64,000 bases of DNA from Agromyces mariniharenae (GTDB lineage Bacteria; Actinomycetota; Actinomycetes; Actinomycetales; Microbacteriaceae): the NCBI RefSeq assembly GCF_008122505.1, contig NZ_VSSB01000002.1, positions 868,001 through 932,000 of the forward strand, read 5' to 3'. The notes beneath the pieces were generated by a model. That model was not told the DNA's origin. It saw nothing but the letters and a program-made list of their open reading frames with translations, and did no database searches. Of this stretch, positions 18,876-28,915 are shown piece by piece. The position numbers were made by a program, and so were the translations under genes. Every line of letters starts with the position of its first letter. Position 1 is the stretch's first letter.

Positions 18876-19511
18876 ATGTCACCCGAACCCTCGGCCTACC
18901 ATCGACGGATCGCTGCGGCGAACCGCGTGGCGATCCTCGACGCGGCCACGGACCTGTTCCTCGAGTCGGGCTACGACCGGACCTCGCTGGCGCGGGTCGC
19001 GGAGCGCGCGGGAGTCTCCAAGGCGACGCTGTTCAAGCAGTTCCCGACGAAGGCCGCCCTCTTCGAGGCGACGGTGCTCGCGGCGGGTGACTCGCCCGAC
19101 GAGACGATCGAGCTCCCGCCACCCGGAGCCTTCCATGCGGGTCTCGTCATGCTGGGCCGCGCGTATGCGGAGCTGCTGTCCAGGCCCCGCGTGGCCGAGC
19201 TCATCCGGACCGTGATCGCCGAGTCCCCCAGGTTCCCCGAACTGCGCGCGCGAACGTTCGACTTCGGAACCTTGCCCGTCCTCGCGGCGCTCGGTCGCTA
19301 CTTCCGCGCGGAGAGCGCTGCGGGAAGCGCACAGGTGGATGACCCGGACATGGCGGCGACGCAGTTCCTCGGCATGATCGCCACCGTCGTCTTCTGGCCT
19401 CGCCTCGTGCACGTCGGTTGGTCGCTCACCCAGGCGGAGACCCAGCGGGTGGTGGACGAAGCGGCCCGGACGATGGTCGCGCGCTACGAGACGCGCGCCC
19501 CGCTCGCCTGA
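18876..19511 (+). CDS. TetR-family transcription repressor
   Basis: The 211-residue protein has a TetR N-terminal HTH (RVAILDAATDLFLESGYDRTSLARVAERAGVSKATLFKQFPTK, about residues 17-60). An all-helical ligand and dimer domain (about 75-205) resembles the TetR_C class of AcrR-like proteins (DDPDMAATQFLGMI). It reads away from the reductase gene across two palindromes that match the size and symmetry of TetR operators. The simplest model is autorepression plus control of the reductase, relieved by an unknown small molecule. A hairpin follows the stop directly. Confidence 0.93.
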   Translation: MSPEPSAYHRRIAAANRVAILDAATDLFLESGYDRTSLARVAERAGVSKATLFKQFPTKAALFEATVLAAGDSPDETIELPPPGAFHAGLVMLGRAYAELLSRPRVAELIRTVIAESPRFPELRARTFDFGTLPVLAALGRYFRAESAAGSAQVDDPDMAATQFLGMIATVVFWPRLVHVGWSLTQAETQRVVDEAARTMVARYETRAPLA

Positions 19512-19543
19512 GCGGATCCGGCGCGCCATCGCACCGGATCCGC
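19512..19543. terminator. Bidirectional terminator between tetR and the patatin gene
   Basis: A 10-base perfect stem (GCGGATCCGG at 19512-19521 with its complement at 19534-19543) starts at the base after the tetR stop and ends 7 bases before the stop of the convergent patatin gene. Confidence 0.7.
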
Positions 19544-19550
19544 CCGCGCC

Positions 19551-20492
19551 TCAGCGCCAGAACTCGGCGACGCGGTCGGCGAGTGCCCGGCCCTGGTCGT
19601 ATCCGGCCCGGGCCGCAGGCGGGCGCAACGTCGGATCCATCCCATTCGCGCCGAACAGGTGCTCGGCTGCGCGGTCGGGGACGATCGTCTCGACACCGCT
19701 CCCCCGTGCGCGCAACTCGTCGAGTTGCGTCGCGAGATGCGTGCCCCAGGATGCCGGCACCAGCGACCTGCCACCGAACGGCGACAAGACGAGCACCCGT
19801 GCGCATCCGCTCGCCAGGTCGGCATTCTCCGCGTTGGATCGGAAGCCGCCGTCGATGTACGCATGGCCGTCGACCCGATAGGCGGCGCCGCTGGAGCAGC
19901 TGGCGGCCACGGCATCCACGAGGTCGATGCCGCTGTCGCGATCGAACACGATCGGTGCGCCGGTCTCGGCATCCACCGCCGTGATCAGGATGCGTCGACC
20001 GGGCCACTCGGGACTGGGCAGGCGCGAGGCGACGGTCGCGCGCCACTGCGCCTGCCGGGTTTCAGGCGACGCTGCCTCCAGCTCGAGTGCCCTCGCACCC
20101 ACCCTGCGACGCAGGTCGGCCTGATCCACGGCGGACGCGATAAGCGCCCGCAAGCGCTCGAGGTGATCCGCCACGGACCCGGCTGCGTTGCGTCCTCGGT
20201 CGGGTCCGCTCGGACCGGTCAGTGGCTGGACATCGGCGGCGAGGACGGCGGCGAGCAGTTCGGTCGGCGTCGCACCCGCGAACTGAGCCGCGGCCGTCGA
20301 TCCGGCCGAGGTCCCGATCGTGAGGTCGGCGTCGGTCACGTCGATGCCGGCGTCGAACAGGCCGGCGACGACGCCGATGAGCCAGGCGTTGCCGGTCGAT
20401 CCGCCGCCCCCGAGGACGAGCGCGGTGCGGGTGGGGCGTTCGGAGACGTCGTCGACGGTCGTCTCCGCGTGGTGCCGCAGGGAAGGATTCAT
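19551..20492 (-). CDS. Patatin-like phospholipase
   Basis: The 313-residue protein has the three patatin landmarks: the oxyanion loop LGGGGSTGNAW (about residues 27-37), the nucleophile elbow GTSAG (about 59-63) and the catalytic aspartate in DGGFRSN (about 215). Length and motif order match bacterial patatins such as the RssA type. It should be a Ser-Asp dyad lipid acyl hydrolase; the substrate is unknown. No signal peptide is visible, so it is probably cytoplasmic or membrane-associated. ATG 20492 has no clear Shine-Dalgarno. It stands alone, convergent with the TetR gene. Confidence 0.92.
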   Translation of the reverse strand: MNPSLRHHAETTVDDVSERPTRTALVLGGGGSTGNAWLIGVVAGLFDAGIDVTDADLTIGTSAGSTAAAQFAGATPTELLAAVLAADVQPLTGPSGPDRGRNAAGSVADHLERLRALIASAVDQADLRRRVGARALELEAASPETRQAQWRATVASRLPSPEWPGRRILITAVDAETGAPIVFDRDSGIDLVDAVAASCSSGAAYRVDGHAYIDGGFRSNAENADLASGCARVLVLSPFGGRSLVPASWGTHLATQLDELRARGSGVETIVPDRAAEHLFGANGMDPTLRPPAARAGYDQGRALADRVAEFWR

Positions 20493-20650
20493 GATCGTAG
20501 CTTTCTGGGAGAGCTTCGTTGCGCTCCCCGCGACGGCTACGTCAGTCGCGCGATCGTGAACTCGAAGGAGCGCCCGGAGTGGACGGTGCGTGCATCGGGC
20601 TCACCTCCTCGAATCGTGTCACGTTCGCCGAGCAGCCTATCGGCATCCGG

Positions 20651-21046
20651 CTACGCGCGCTCGGCCTCCGCCTCCTCGCGCGCCTCGCGTTGGGCCTCGC
20701 GCTCGGCCTCCTCGCGCGCCTGCCGCTCCTCGTACTTCTCGAGCCGCCGGCCGGTCGCGGGCATGCCGAACTCGTTGAGCGGTCCGTTCGAGAGCGGCTC
20801 GGGCAGCCGTTCGTCGGTCGGGCACTCCATGATGACGTTGCCGTTCGTCTCCTCGAACGCATGCTCGGAGATCGGCCGGCCGCACACCGGGCACGGACGG
20901 GAGCGCAGCTCCTGTTCGTCGACCGGCGGCGAGTCGTCGACGAGCGGTGTCGTCGTGAAGATGGGCTCGAGCGCATTGTCGACTCGGACGAAGAATCTTG
21001 AGAAGGCGTTGCCGTCGCCTGGGCGACCTGCCGCGTCGCGTGTCAT
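20651..21046 (-). CDS. Small zinc-ribbon-like protein of unknown function
   Basis: The 131-residue product is not a family I can name. From ATG 21046 it has a disordered start (TRDAAGRPGDG) and the segment NAFSRFFVRVDNALEPIF. A possible treble-clef motif follows (CPVCGRPISEHAFEE with a later MECP cysteine), and the protein ends in a highly charged helix rich in Glu, Arg and Ala (residues 95-131) that could form a coiled coil. The frame stays open far upstream, but only the part from 21046 looks protein-like. It is flanked by 158 bases on the patatin side and 66 on the SDR side. Confidence 0.7.
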   Translation of the reverse strand: MTRDAAGRPGDGNAFSRFFVRVDNALEPIFTTTPLVDDSPPVDEQELRSRPCPVCGRPISEHAFEETNGNVIMECPTDERLPEPLSNGPLNEFGMPATGRRLEKYEERQAREEAEREAQREAREEAEAERA

Positions 21047-21112
21047 GGGCCCGATGGTACGCCCGCTCCCCCGAGGCACGCCAGCATCCGCGCCGGCTCG
21101 TAGGGTGGTGGC

Positions 21113-21877
21113 ATGCACACGGATGCCGCGAACCGCCCGGTCACGATCGTCACGGGCGGCAGCCGTGGCATCGGGGCCGCCATCGCCGAGCGGCTCGCCG
21201 CCGACGGCCACGACCTCGTGCTCACCTACCGCGACCGCGCGCAGGACGCCCAGGCCGTGCAGCGCGCCTGCGAGGCATCCGGCGCCCGCGTGCTGCTGAT
21301 CCAGGTCGACCTCGCCGACCTGGATGCCGCAGCCACCGTCGTGCCCGAAGCCGTCGAGCACTTCGGTACCGTCACCGGGCTCGTGAACAATGCGGGCATC
21401 ACCGGCCGGATCGGCGGGTTCCTCGACGGCTCGATCGACGAGTCCGAGCTGGTGTTCCGAATCAACGTGCTCGCCCCGATCGTGCTGACGCGGGCGGCGA
21501 TCGCCCACATGGCCACCGACCGCGGCGGCGCGGGCGGCTCGATCGTCAACATCTCCTCGGGTGCCGCGACCACGGGCGCGCCGAACACCTACATCCCCTA
21601 CTCCATGAGCAAGGCCGCGCTCAACGCGCTCACAACGGGTGCGTCGAAGGAGTTCGGACCGGTCGGCGTGCGCGTCAACACGGTCTCCCCCGGCACCACG
21701 CGCACCGAGATCCACGCGGCGGCCGGGCGCCCGAACGCGCCCGACGAACGTGCGCCCGGCATCCCGATGCGTCGCCCCGGCGAGGTGCACGAGGTGGCCG
21801 GCGCGGTCGCCTACCTGCTCTCGTCGGATGCCTCGTACACCTCGGGTGCCGACATCCGGGTCGCCGGCGGCAACTAG
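21113..21877 (+). CDS. Short-chain dehydrogenase/reductase (classical SDR)
   Basis: A 254-residue classical SDR with all signature residues: TGGSRGIG for the cofactor (residues 14-21), NNAG, a Ser in NISSGAA, and the YSMSK catalytic pair, followed by the usual VSPGTTRTEI. The Arg after the first Gly motif suggests NADP(H) preference. It resembles FabG-like or glucose-dehydrogenase-like oxidoreductases; the substrate is unknown. A GGGGGAG motif in reverse (CTCCCCC, 21685) encodes the conserved Ser-Pro of VSPG. It lies between the zinc-ribbon gene and the convergent dhaM. Confidence 0.92.
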   Translation: MHTDAANRPVTIVTGGSRGIGAAIAERLAADGHDLVLTYRDRAQDAQAVQRACEASGARVLLIQVDLADLDAAATVVPEAVEHFGTVTGLVNNAGITGRIGGFLDGSIDESELVFRINVLAPIVLTRAAIAHMATDRGGAGGSIVNISSGAATTGAPNTYIPYSMSKAALNALTTGASKEFGPVGVRVNTVSPGTTRTEIHAAAGRPNAPDERAPGIPMRRPGEVHEVAGAVAYLLSSDASYTSGADIRVAGGN

Positions 21878-21936
21878 CAGAGAACGATCGTTCTCTTACG
21901 CGGGACGCGAGCTTCGCTCCCCTGCCCGCCGGCGGG

Positions 21937-22668
21937 TCAGGCCTCGCCGAACCCCGACTCGGCCAGCTCCGCGATCGCCGCGACCGCCGCGCCGCCCTCG
22001 GGATCGTCGCTCGCGATCTCGACCGTCGCACCCTTCGTGAGGCCGAGCGACATGATGCTGAGCAGGCTCTTCGCGTCCGTGCCGTTCACCGTGACACGTG
22101 GCCCGAACGTGCTCGCGAGCTTCACGAGCTCGGCCGCGGGGCGGGCGTGCAGGCCGTCGGCGTTCACGAGCGTCACGGTGCGAACATGCACATGACCGGA
22201 TGCCCCGGCTGCACCGGATTCCGCGGCAGGCGTGGTCGCGCCGGCGCCCGTCGGCGCCTCGCCGCCTCCGCCGCCGCGCGCGGACTCCGCAGCGCTCACC
22301 ACGTGCGCGAGGTCGTCGCCCGCTTCCGCCGCCACGGCCGCGGCGACCCCGCCCTCCACGAGCGGGGCGTCGACGATGCGCACGCGATCGCGCACCTCGT
22401 CGTCGAGGAAGTCCAGCGCCGTCTCGGTCGTGAGGATCGCCGAGCCCAGATCGCAGAGCACCACGACCCCCGCGCCCGAGTCGGCCTCGGCGATGCCCGA
22501 GCTCACGAGGTCGAAGCTCGTGCCGATGCGGCCGTCGTCGGTGCCGCCGGCGGCCACGAGGGCCGCCGACGGCGCCATCTGGCGAGCGAGCTCGACAAGC
22601 CCCTCCGCGATGCGCGCGGAGTGCGAGACGAAGACGACGCCGACCTTTCCCGGTGTCGCCACCCTCAC
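21937..22668 (-). CDS. dhaM: DhaM-HPr fusion, phosphoryl donor of dihydroxyacetone kinase
   Basis: The 243-residue protein fuses two domains. Residues 1-130 are an EIIA-mannose-like DhaM domain with the phosphorylatable His16 (VFVSHS). After a Gly/Ala-rich linker (about 130-160), residues 160-243 form an HPr domain with the active His174 (GLHARPAAE). It passes phosphate from PEP via enzyme I to the ADP bound on DhaL. Unlike E. coli DhaM it has no enzyme I-like third domain, so a general PTS enzyme I must lie elsewhere. GTG 22668 overlaps the dhaL stop by 4 bases (GTGA). Confidence 0.93.
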   Translation of the reverse strand: MRVATPGKVGVVFVSHSARIAEGLVELARQMAPSAALVAAGGTDDGRIGTSFDLVSSGIAEADSGAGVVVLCDLGSAILTTETALDFLDDEVRDRVRIVDAPLVEGGVAAAVAAEAGDDLAHVVSAAESARGGGGGEAPTGAGATTPAAESGAAGASGHVHVRTVTLVNADGLHARPAAELVKLASTFGPRVTVNGTDAKSLLSIMSLGLTKGATVEIASDDPEGGAAVAAIAELAESGFGEA

Positions 22669-23312
22669 GCCCCCGCCGAGGCGGAGGCCGCGTCGGCCGC
22701 GGCCTGCAGCAGCAGCGCGGTCGACTCTGCGCCGGGATCGCGGTGTCCGGCGGAGCGCTCGCCGAGGTAGCTCGCGCGGCCCTTGCGGGCGACGAGCGGC
22801 TCGGTGGCGATCGCGCCCTCACGGGCGGCGGCCGCCGCAGCCGCGAGGACCGCTGCGGCATCCGACCCGTTCGACGCCGCTGCGTCGGCCGCATCGACGG
22901 CGGGCGTCCAGGCGTCGACCATGGTCTTGTCGCCCGACTCCGCCTTGCCGCGCATCACGATGCCGTCGCGCGCCGCCGTGAGCACCGCGGCGATCGCGGA
23001 GCCGTCGAGCGACGTCTCGGATCCGGCGGCCACGGCGCCCTTCAGGTACGCGGTGCCGTAGAGCGGACCGGCGGCCCCGCCGACCGTCGAGATGAGCGTC
23101 GTCGCCACGAGCTTCAGGACATCGCCCGGGGTGGACCCGGCCGGCAGGTCGTCGAGCTTCGGAAGCACGGCCTGGAAGCCGCGATCCATGTTCTCGCCGT
23201 GATCGCCGTCGCCGATCTCCCGGTCGAGCGTGATGAGCTCGACCCGGTGCTCGGAGATCACGTCAGCGCTTCGCCTGACCCAGTCCACCGCCCAGGTGAT
23301 GTCCAGACCCAC
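22665..23312 (-). CDS. dhaL: Dihydroxyacetone kinase subunit DhaL
   Basis: The 215-residue protein is the ADP-binding subunit of the PTS-dependent dihydroxyacetone kinase. The Mg-ADP-binding loop LDREIGDGDHGENMDRGF (about residues 28-45) supplies the Asp residues that hold two Mg ions; STVGGAAGPLYG and the later SGDKTMVD motif complete the site. ADP stays bound and is rephosphorylated by DhaM, and the phosphate then goes to dihydroxyacetone on DhaK. GTG 23312 lies 12 bases behind dhaK and the stop overlaps dhaM, so dhaKLM is a compact operon. Confidence 0.94.
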   Translation of the reverse strand: MGLDITWAVDWVRRSADVISEHRVELITLDREIGDGDHGENMDRGFQAVLPKLDDLPAGSTPGDVLKLVATTLISTVGGAAGPLYGTAYLKGAVAAGSETSLDGSAIAAVLTAARDGIVMRGKAESGDKTMVDAWTPAVDAADAAASNGSDAAAVLAAAAAAAREGAIATEPLVARKGRASYLGERSAGHRDPGAESTALLLQAAADAASASAGA

Positions 23313-23324
23313 GGATGCCTCCTT

Positions 23325-24326
<1,002 letters not shown>

Positions 24327-24566
24327 GGGCATCCCTTCACCATGGCTGCCGAACACCGCGCGACCATGCATCGGCGCCGTCGCAGCACTCCCCCGTCAAC
24401 CTACGCCCCAAGCGGCGCCCGAGGTAAGAGCTTCCCGGAAATCGGAGAGGCGCCTCCACAAAAAGGCGCCCGGCCATTCCCTGCGCGTGCGCGCCGCGAG
24501 TATGGTGTGGGGTGTTCCGCCCGTGGGCGCGGCCCACGGGCTCAGCACGAAGGATGGAAGGTCAAC
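24327..24566. promoter_or_regulatory. Divergent dhaK/glpF promoter region
   Basis: These 240 bases hold the start regions of both operons and no coding frame. They contain one polar CTCCCCC (24388) and a short inverted repeat of GGCGCC around an A-rich loop (about 24448-24469). GGAAGG (24556-24561) is the ribosome binding site of glpF. I could not assign -10/-35 elements or a regulator site with confidence. Confidence 0.5.
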
Positions 24567-25340
24567 GTGGACACTCTCTGGGTGTTGTTCTTCTCCGAGC
24601 TCGTCGGGACCGCGATGCTGGTCCTGTTGGGTTGCGGTGTCGTGGCCAACGTCGCCCTCGCCAAGACGAAGGGCTTCAACGGCGGATTCCTCATGGTGAC
24701 GTTCGGCTGGGGCTTCGCGGTCTTCGCCGCCGTCATCGTCGCCTACGCATCGGGCGCGCACATCAACCCGGCCGTGACGTTGGGGCTGGTCGCCAACGGC
24801 GCGACGGAGTTCGGCAATGCGGCCCTCGGGCTCACCGTCCCGGTCGACTTCACGTCGGTGCTCGCGTACATCGTCGCGCAGCTCATCGGCGCGATCGTCG
24901 GTGCGGTGATCTGCTGGCTGGCGTACAAGCAGCACTTCGACGAGGAACCCGACCCGGCGCCGAAGCTCGGCACCTTCTCGACGGGCCCCGGCATCCGGAA
25001 CTACGCCTGGAACCTCATCACCGAGATCATCGGCACCTTCGTGCTGGTCTTCGTCGTCATCGGCTTCGGCCGTCAGGGCGACGCATCCGGCCTCGCCTCG
25101 CTCGGCGCGCTGCCGGTTGCCCTCCTCGTGGTCGGCATCGGCGTCTCCCTCGGCGGTCCGACCGGCTACGCCATCAACCCGGCCCGCGACCTCGGTCCGC
25201 GCATCGCGCACGCCTTCCTGCCGATCCGCGGCAAGGGCGGCAGCGACTGGTCCTACTCCTGGGTCCCGGTGGTCGGCCCGATCATCGGCGGGCTGCTCGC
25301 CGGTTGGGCGGCCCTGGTGCTGCTGCCGGTCCTCACCTGA
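24567..25340 (+). CDS. glpF: Glycerol uptake facilitator (MIP/aquaglyceroporin)
   Basis: The 257-residue protein has six membrane helices and the two MIP half-helix motifs HINPAVTLG (about residue 70) and AINPARDLG (about 205). The Asp after the second NPAR favours glycerol over water selectivity. It lets glycerol diffuse into the cell, where GlpK traps it. GTG at 24567 follows GGAAGG with 5 bases between. A strong hairpin lies after the stop and glpK follows 112 bases later, so transcription may be partly terminated between them or read through. Confidence 0.93.
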   Translation: MDTLWVLFFSELVGTAMLVLLGCGVVANVALAKTKGFNGGFLMVTFGWGFAVFAAVIVAYASGAHINPAVTLGLVANGATEFGNAALGLTVPVDFTSVLAYIVAQLIGAIVGAVICWLAYKQHFDEEPDPAPKLGTFSTGPGIRNYAWNLITEIIGTFVLVFVVIGFGRQGDASGLASLGALPVALLVVGIGVSLGGPTGYAINPARDLGPRIAHAFLPIRGKGGSDWSYSWVPVVGPIIGGLLAGWAALVLLPVLT

Positions 25341-25347
25341 CCATCCG

Positions 25348-25376
25348 GCGGGGCCGGCCCGAGCGGCCGGCCCCGC
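25348..25376 (+). terminator. Hairpin between glpF and glpK
   Basis: A perfect 12-base stem (25348-25359 with 25365-25376) and a 5-base loop, followed by TTCGTTCGG. It lies 8 bases after the glpF stop and may lower the read-through into glpK. Confidence 0.7.
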
Positions 25377-25452
25377 TTCGTTCGGCACGGGCAAGCTCGT
25401 GCATTCGCCGACGAGGACGCCGGCGGGACATCCGCAACATTGAGAGGAAGTC

Positions 25453-26973
25453 ATGGCTGACTACGTCCTGGCCATCGACCAGGGAACAACGAGCACACGC
25501 GCGATCGTCTTCGACAAGAAGGGCTCGATCGTGTCGACCGGACAGCTCGAGCACGAGCAGATCTTCCCCAGGCCCGGTTGGGTCGAGCACGACCCGATGG
25601 AGATCTGGCGCAACACCGGTGAGGTCATCGGCCAGGCTCTCGGCAAGAAGCAGCTCACCCGGCACGACATCGCCGCGGTCGGCATCACCAACCAGCGCGA
25701 GACCGCAGTGGTGTGGGACAAGAACACCGGCCAGCCCGTCTACAACGCCATCGTGTGGCAGGACACCCGCACGCAGCCCATCGTCGACCGGCTCGCGGCC
25801 GACGGCGGCGTCGAGCGGTTCAAGGAAAAGGTCGGCCTCCCGCTCGCCACCTACTTCTCGGGCACCAAGATCGTCTGGATCCTCGAGAACGTCGAGGGCG
25901 CCCGCGAGAAGGCGGAGGCGGGCGACCTGATCTTCGGCAACACCGACACGTGGGTGCTCTGGAATCTCACCGGCGGCGTCGACGGCGGCGTGCACGCCAC
26001 GGATGTCACGAACGCCAGCCGCACGATGTTCATGGACCTCGAGACCCTGCAGTGGGACGACGACATCCTCGCGGCGTTCAACGTGCCGAAGTCGATGCTC
26101 CCCGAGATCAAGCCCTCGTCGGGCGTCTTCGGCACGGCCCACGGGTCGAGCCTGCTGCGCGAGGTGCCGATCGCCGGCGACCTCGGCGACCAGCAGGCCG
26201 CGACGTTCGGCCAGGCCGCCTTCGATCCCGGCGAGTCGAAGAACACCTACGGCACGGGCAACTTCCTCATCTTCAACACGGGCACGGACATCGTGCACTC
26301 GAAGAACGGGCTGCTCACGACCCTCGGGTACAAGATCGGCGACGAGCCCGCGCACTACGCGCTCGAGGGCTCGATCGCGGTCACGGGCTCGCTGATCCAG
26401 TGGCTGCGCGACAACCTCGGGCTGATCTCGAGCGCTCCCGAGGTCGAGGAGCTCGCCAAGACGGTCGACGACAACGGCGGCGCGTACTTCGTGCCGGCGT
26501 TCTCGGGACTCTTCGCGCCGTACTGGCGTGCCGACGCCCGCGGCGCGCTCGTCGGGCTCACCCGATACGTCAACAAGGGGCACATCGCCCGCGCAGCCCT
26601 CGAGGCGACGGCGTTCCAGACCCGCGAGGTGCTCGACGCGGTGAATGCCGACTCGGGCGTGGAGCTCACCGAGCTCAAGGTCGACGGCGGCATGATCGCG
26701 AACAACACGCTCATGCAGTTCCAGGCCGACATCCTCGGCGTGCCGGTCGTGCGGCCGGTCGTGGCGGAGACGACCGCGCTCGGCGCGGCCTACGCCGCCG
26801 GCCTCGCGGTCGGCTTCTGGTCGGGCCTCGACGACCTCCGTGCCAACTGGCAGGAGGACCGCCGCTGGGAGCCCGCCATGGACGAGGCCGAGCGCGAGCG
26901 CCAGCTCCGACTCTGGAAGAAGGCCGTCTCGAAGACGTTCGACTGGGTCGACGAGGACGTCTCGCACGAGTGA
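25453..26973 (+). CDS. glpK: Glycerol kinase
   Basis: The 506-residue FGGY kinase has normal GlpK length. The N-terminal phosphate loop [13 protein letters not shown], the substrate region [11 protein letters not shown], the FGGY signature around [11 protein letters not shown], the GALVGLTRY segment and the C-terminal [11 protein letters not shown] are all present. It phosphorylates glycerol to glycerol-3-phosphate with ATP. AGAGGAAG lies upstream of the ATG. The allosteric and PTS-regulatory segments of enterobacterial GlpK are not clearly conserved. A perfect hairpin follows the stop. With glpF it forms the glycerol-uptake unit opposite dhaKLM. Confidence 0.97.
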   Translation: MADYVLAIDQGTTSTRAIVFDKKGSIVSTGQLEHEQIFPRPGWVEHDPMEIWRNTGEVIGQALGKKQLTRHDIAAVGITNQRETAVVWDKNTGQPVYNAIVWQDTRTQPIVDRLAADGGVERFKEKVGLPLATYFSGTKIVWILENVEGAREKAEAGDLIFGNTDTWVLWNLTGGVDGGVHATDVTNASRTMFMDLETLQWDDDILAAFNVPKSMLPEIKPSSGVFGTAHGSSLLREVPIAGDLGDQQAATFGQAAFDPGESKNTYGTGNFLIFNTGTDIVHSKNGLLTTLGYKIGDEPAHYALEGSIAVTGSLIQWLRDNLGLISSAPEVEELAKTVDDNGGAYFVPAFSGLFAPYWRADARGALVGLTRYVNKGHIARAALEATAFQTREVLDAVNADSGVELTELKVDGGMIANNTLMQFQADILGVPVVRPVVAETTALGAAYAAGLAVGFWSGLDDLRANWQEDRRWEPAMDEAERERQLRLWKKAVSKTFDWVDEDVSHE

Positions 26974-26984
26974 TCCGAACGGCG

Positions 26985-27013
26985 AACGGCCCCGCGGCAT
27001 CCGCGGGGCCGTT
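26985..27013. terminator. Terminator after glpK
   Basis: A 13-base perfect stem (AACGGCCCCGCGG at 26985-26997 with 27001-27013) and a CAT loop, followed by TTT on the + strand. It also stands downstream of the convergent trpD. Confidence 0.8.
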
Positions 27014-27067
27014 TCGCATGCGTCTCGTCGTGGGCGCGCGACCGAGCGCTCGACCTGCGCCCCCGGC

Positions 27068-28120
27068 TCAGGCCTTCGTCGCCGCGATCCACTCCTCGAG
27101 CCTGCGTGCGGCGGCACCGCTGTCGATGGCCTCCTCGGCGACCGCCATCTTGTCGCGGAACCGGTCGAGGATGGCGCGCTGGAACTGGCTCGGGTCCTTC
27201 GCGAGCTCGAACGCCACGAGTCCTGCGGCGGCGTTCAGCACGACGATGTCGCGCACCGGACCGCGATCGCCGGCGAGCACGCGATGCACGATCTCGGCGT
27301 TGTGCGCGGCGTCGCCGCCGACGAGGTCGTCGATGCTCGCCCGCGGGATGCCGAGCTCGCGCGGATCGAGGTCGTGCTCCTTCACCGTGCCGCGGGACAC
27401 CTCCCACACGTGGCTGTGGCCGGTGGTCGTGAGCTCGTCGAGGCCGTCGTCGCCGCGGAACACCAGCGCCGTCGCGCCGCGCGTCTGGAACACGCCGACG
27501 ATGAGGGGAACGCGATCGAGGTGCGCGACGCCCACCGCCGACGCCTCGGGGCGGGCCGGATTGCAGAGCGGACCGAGGAAGTTGAAGACCGTCGGCACGC
27601 CGAGCTGGGCGCGGACGGGGCCCGCGTGCTTGAACCCCGGATGGAACGCCCCCGCGAACGCGAACGTGATGCCGGCCTCGTCGAGCACCGCCGCCACGCG
27701 GTCGGCGGACAGGCCGAGGTCGAGCCCGAGCGCGGCGAGCACGTCGGACGATCCCGACGCCGAACTCGCCGCCCGGTTGCCGTGCTTGATGACGGGCACG
27801 CCGGATGCCGCGGCGATGACGGACGCCATGGTCGACACGTTCACCGTGCCGAAGCGGTCGCCGCCCGTGCCCACGATGTCGAGCGCCATGGGGTCGACGT
27901 GGAGCGGCACGGCGTGCTCGAGCACGGCGTCGCGGAAGCCCACGATCTCGTCGACCGTCTCCCCCTTCACCCGCAGGGCGATGAGGAACGCGGCCAGCTG
28001 CGCGTCGGTCGCGGTGCCCGTCATGACCTGCTCCATGCACCACGCGGCATCCGAGACGCTGAGGTCTTCGCCGTCGAGCAGCGCGGTGATGATGGCGGGC
28101 CAGTTCTGTCGCTCGGGCAT
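27068..28120 (-). CDS. trpD: Anthranilate phosphoribosyltransferase
   Basis: The 350-residue protein carries the PRPP and anthranilate site motifs of TrpD: VGTGGDRFGTVNVST (about residues 83-97), KHGNRAASSASGSSD (about 111-125) and the HPGFKHAGPVR segment. It transfers a phosphoribosyl group to anthranilate in tryptophan synthesis. No other trp gene is nearby; as in mycobacteria, trpD sits alone, divergent from the ctaE-qcrCAB operon. ATG 28120 agrees with the family start (LLDGEDLS follows). Confidence 0.96.
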   Translation of the reverse strand: MPERQNWPAIITALLDGEDLSVSDAAWCMEQVMTGTATDAQLAAFLIALRVKGETVDEIVGFRDAVLEHAVPLHVDPMALDIVGTGGDRFGTVNVSTMASVIAAASGVPVIKHGNRAASSASGSSDVLAALGLDLGLSADRVAAVLDEAGITFAFAGAFHPGFKHAGPVRAQLGVPTVFNFLGPLCNPARPEASAVGVAHLDRVPLIVGVFQTRGATALVFRGDDGLDELTTTGHSHVWEVSRGTVKEHDLDPRELGIPRASIDDLVGGDAAHNAEIVHRVLAGDRGPVRDIVVLNAAAGLVAFELAKDPSQFQRAILDRFRDKMAVAEEAIDSGAAARRLEEWIAATKA

Positions 28121-28180
28121 GCTCCGATCCTATCGACGGGGATTCAGGGTGGATTCGCGGCTGACGCACACCGCAACTGA

Positions 28181-28260
28181 GGGTTGCCTAACCCGAAAGC
28201 ACCGACACGACTCCCCCGGATGACGAAAACTCAGCCCCGATTTCAGCCATAATGGGGAGC
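28181..28260 (+). promoter_or_regulatory. Promoter of the ctaE-qcrCAB operon with a possible iron-regulator site
   Basis: CATAAT at 28247-28252 is a good -10 element and would place the transcript start close to the GTG at 28261, giving a leaderless ctaE mRNA. GGGTT-GCCT-AACCC at 28181-28194 is an inverted repeat whose right half (GCCTAACC) resembles a DtxR/IdeR half-site. The left half is one base out of register, so that assignment is weak. Confidence 0.45.
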
Positions 28261-28890
28261 GTGACGAGCACCTCAATCACTTATCAGGCGAGCGCGCCCG
28301 TGATCAAGCGACCGAACACCGTTGCGGTGGGCACGATCGTCTGGCTCGGCAGCGAGGTCATGTTCTTCGCGGGCCTCTTCGCGATCTACTTCACGCTGCG
28401 GTCGACGTCGCCCGAGCTGTGGGAGTTCGAGGCGAATCGACTGAACTTCCCGTTCTCGCTGACGAACACGATCATCCTCGTGCTCTCGTCGTTCACCTGC
28501 CAGTTCGGGGTGTTCGCGGCCGAGCGGCTGCAGCCCTACGCCACCGGGTGGAAGCCGTCGCAGTGGGGCATGGTCGAGTGGTTCTTCCTCACCTACGCCA
28601 TGGGCGCGGTCTTCGTCGCCGGCCAGATCTGGGAGTACGCGCAGCTCGTCTCCGAGGGCATCGCCCTCGACTCCAACGCGTACGGCTCGGCCTTCTACCT
28701 CACGACGGGCTTCCACGGCCTCCATGTCACGGGCGGCCTCATCGCGTTCCTGCTCGTCATCGGCCGCGTGTTCGCGGTCAAGAACTTCGGCCACCGTGAG
28801 GCGACCAGCGCCATCGTCGTCTCGTACTACTGGCACTTCGTCGACGTGGTCTGGATCGGCCTGTTCCTCGTCATCTACGTCCTCAGATAG
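28261..28890 (+). CDS. ctaE: Cytochrome c oxidase subunit III
   Basis: A membrane protein of 209 residues (212 if translation starts at the ATG 28252) with five helices, the short form usual in actinobacterial aa3 oxidases. Landmarks are [20 protein letters not shown] in helix I, with its conserved Glu, and the C-terminal [21 protein letters not shown] 28261 is preferred because the ATG overlaps the apparent -10 CATAAT. It belongs to complex IV of the bc1-aa3 supercomplex and leads the operon ctaE-qcrC-qcrA-qcrB; the other oxidase subunits are encoded at 34-37 kb. Confidence 0.94.
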   Translation: MTSTSITYQASAPVIKRPNTVAVGTIVWLGSEVMFFAGLFAIYFTLRSTSPELWEFEANRLNFPFSLTNTIILVLSSFTCQFGVFAAERLQPYATGWKPSQWGMVEWFFLTYAMGAVFVAGQIWEYAQLVSEGIALDSNAYGSAFYLTTGFHGLHVTGGLIAFLLVIGRVFAVKNFGHREATSAIVVSYYWHFVDVVWIGLFLVIYVLR

Positions 28891-28915
28891 TCGCAGCAGG
28901 AGCGTCCCGAACCGC

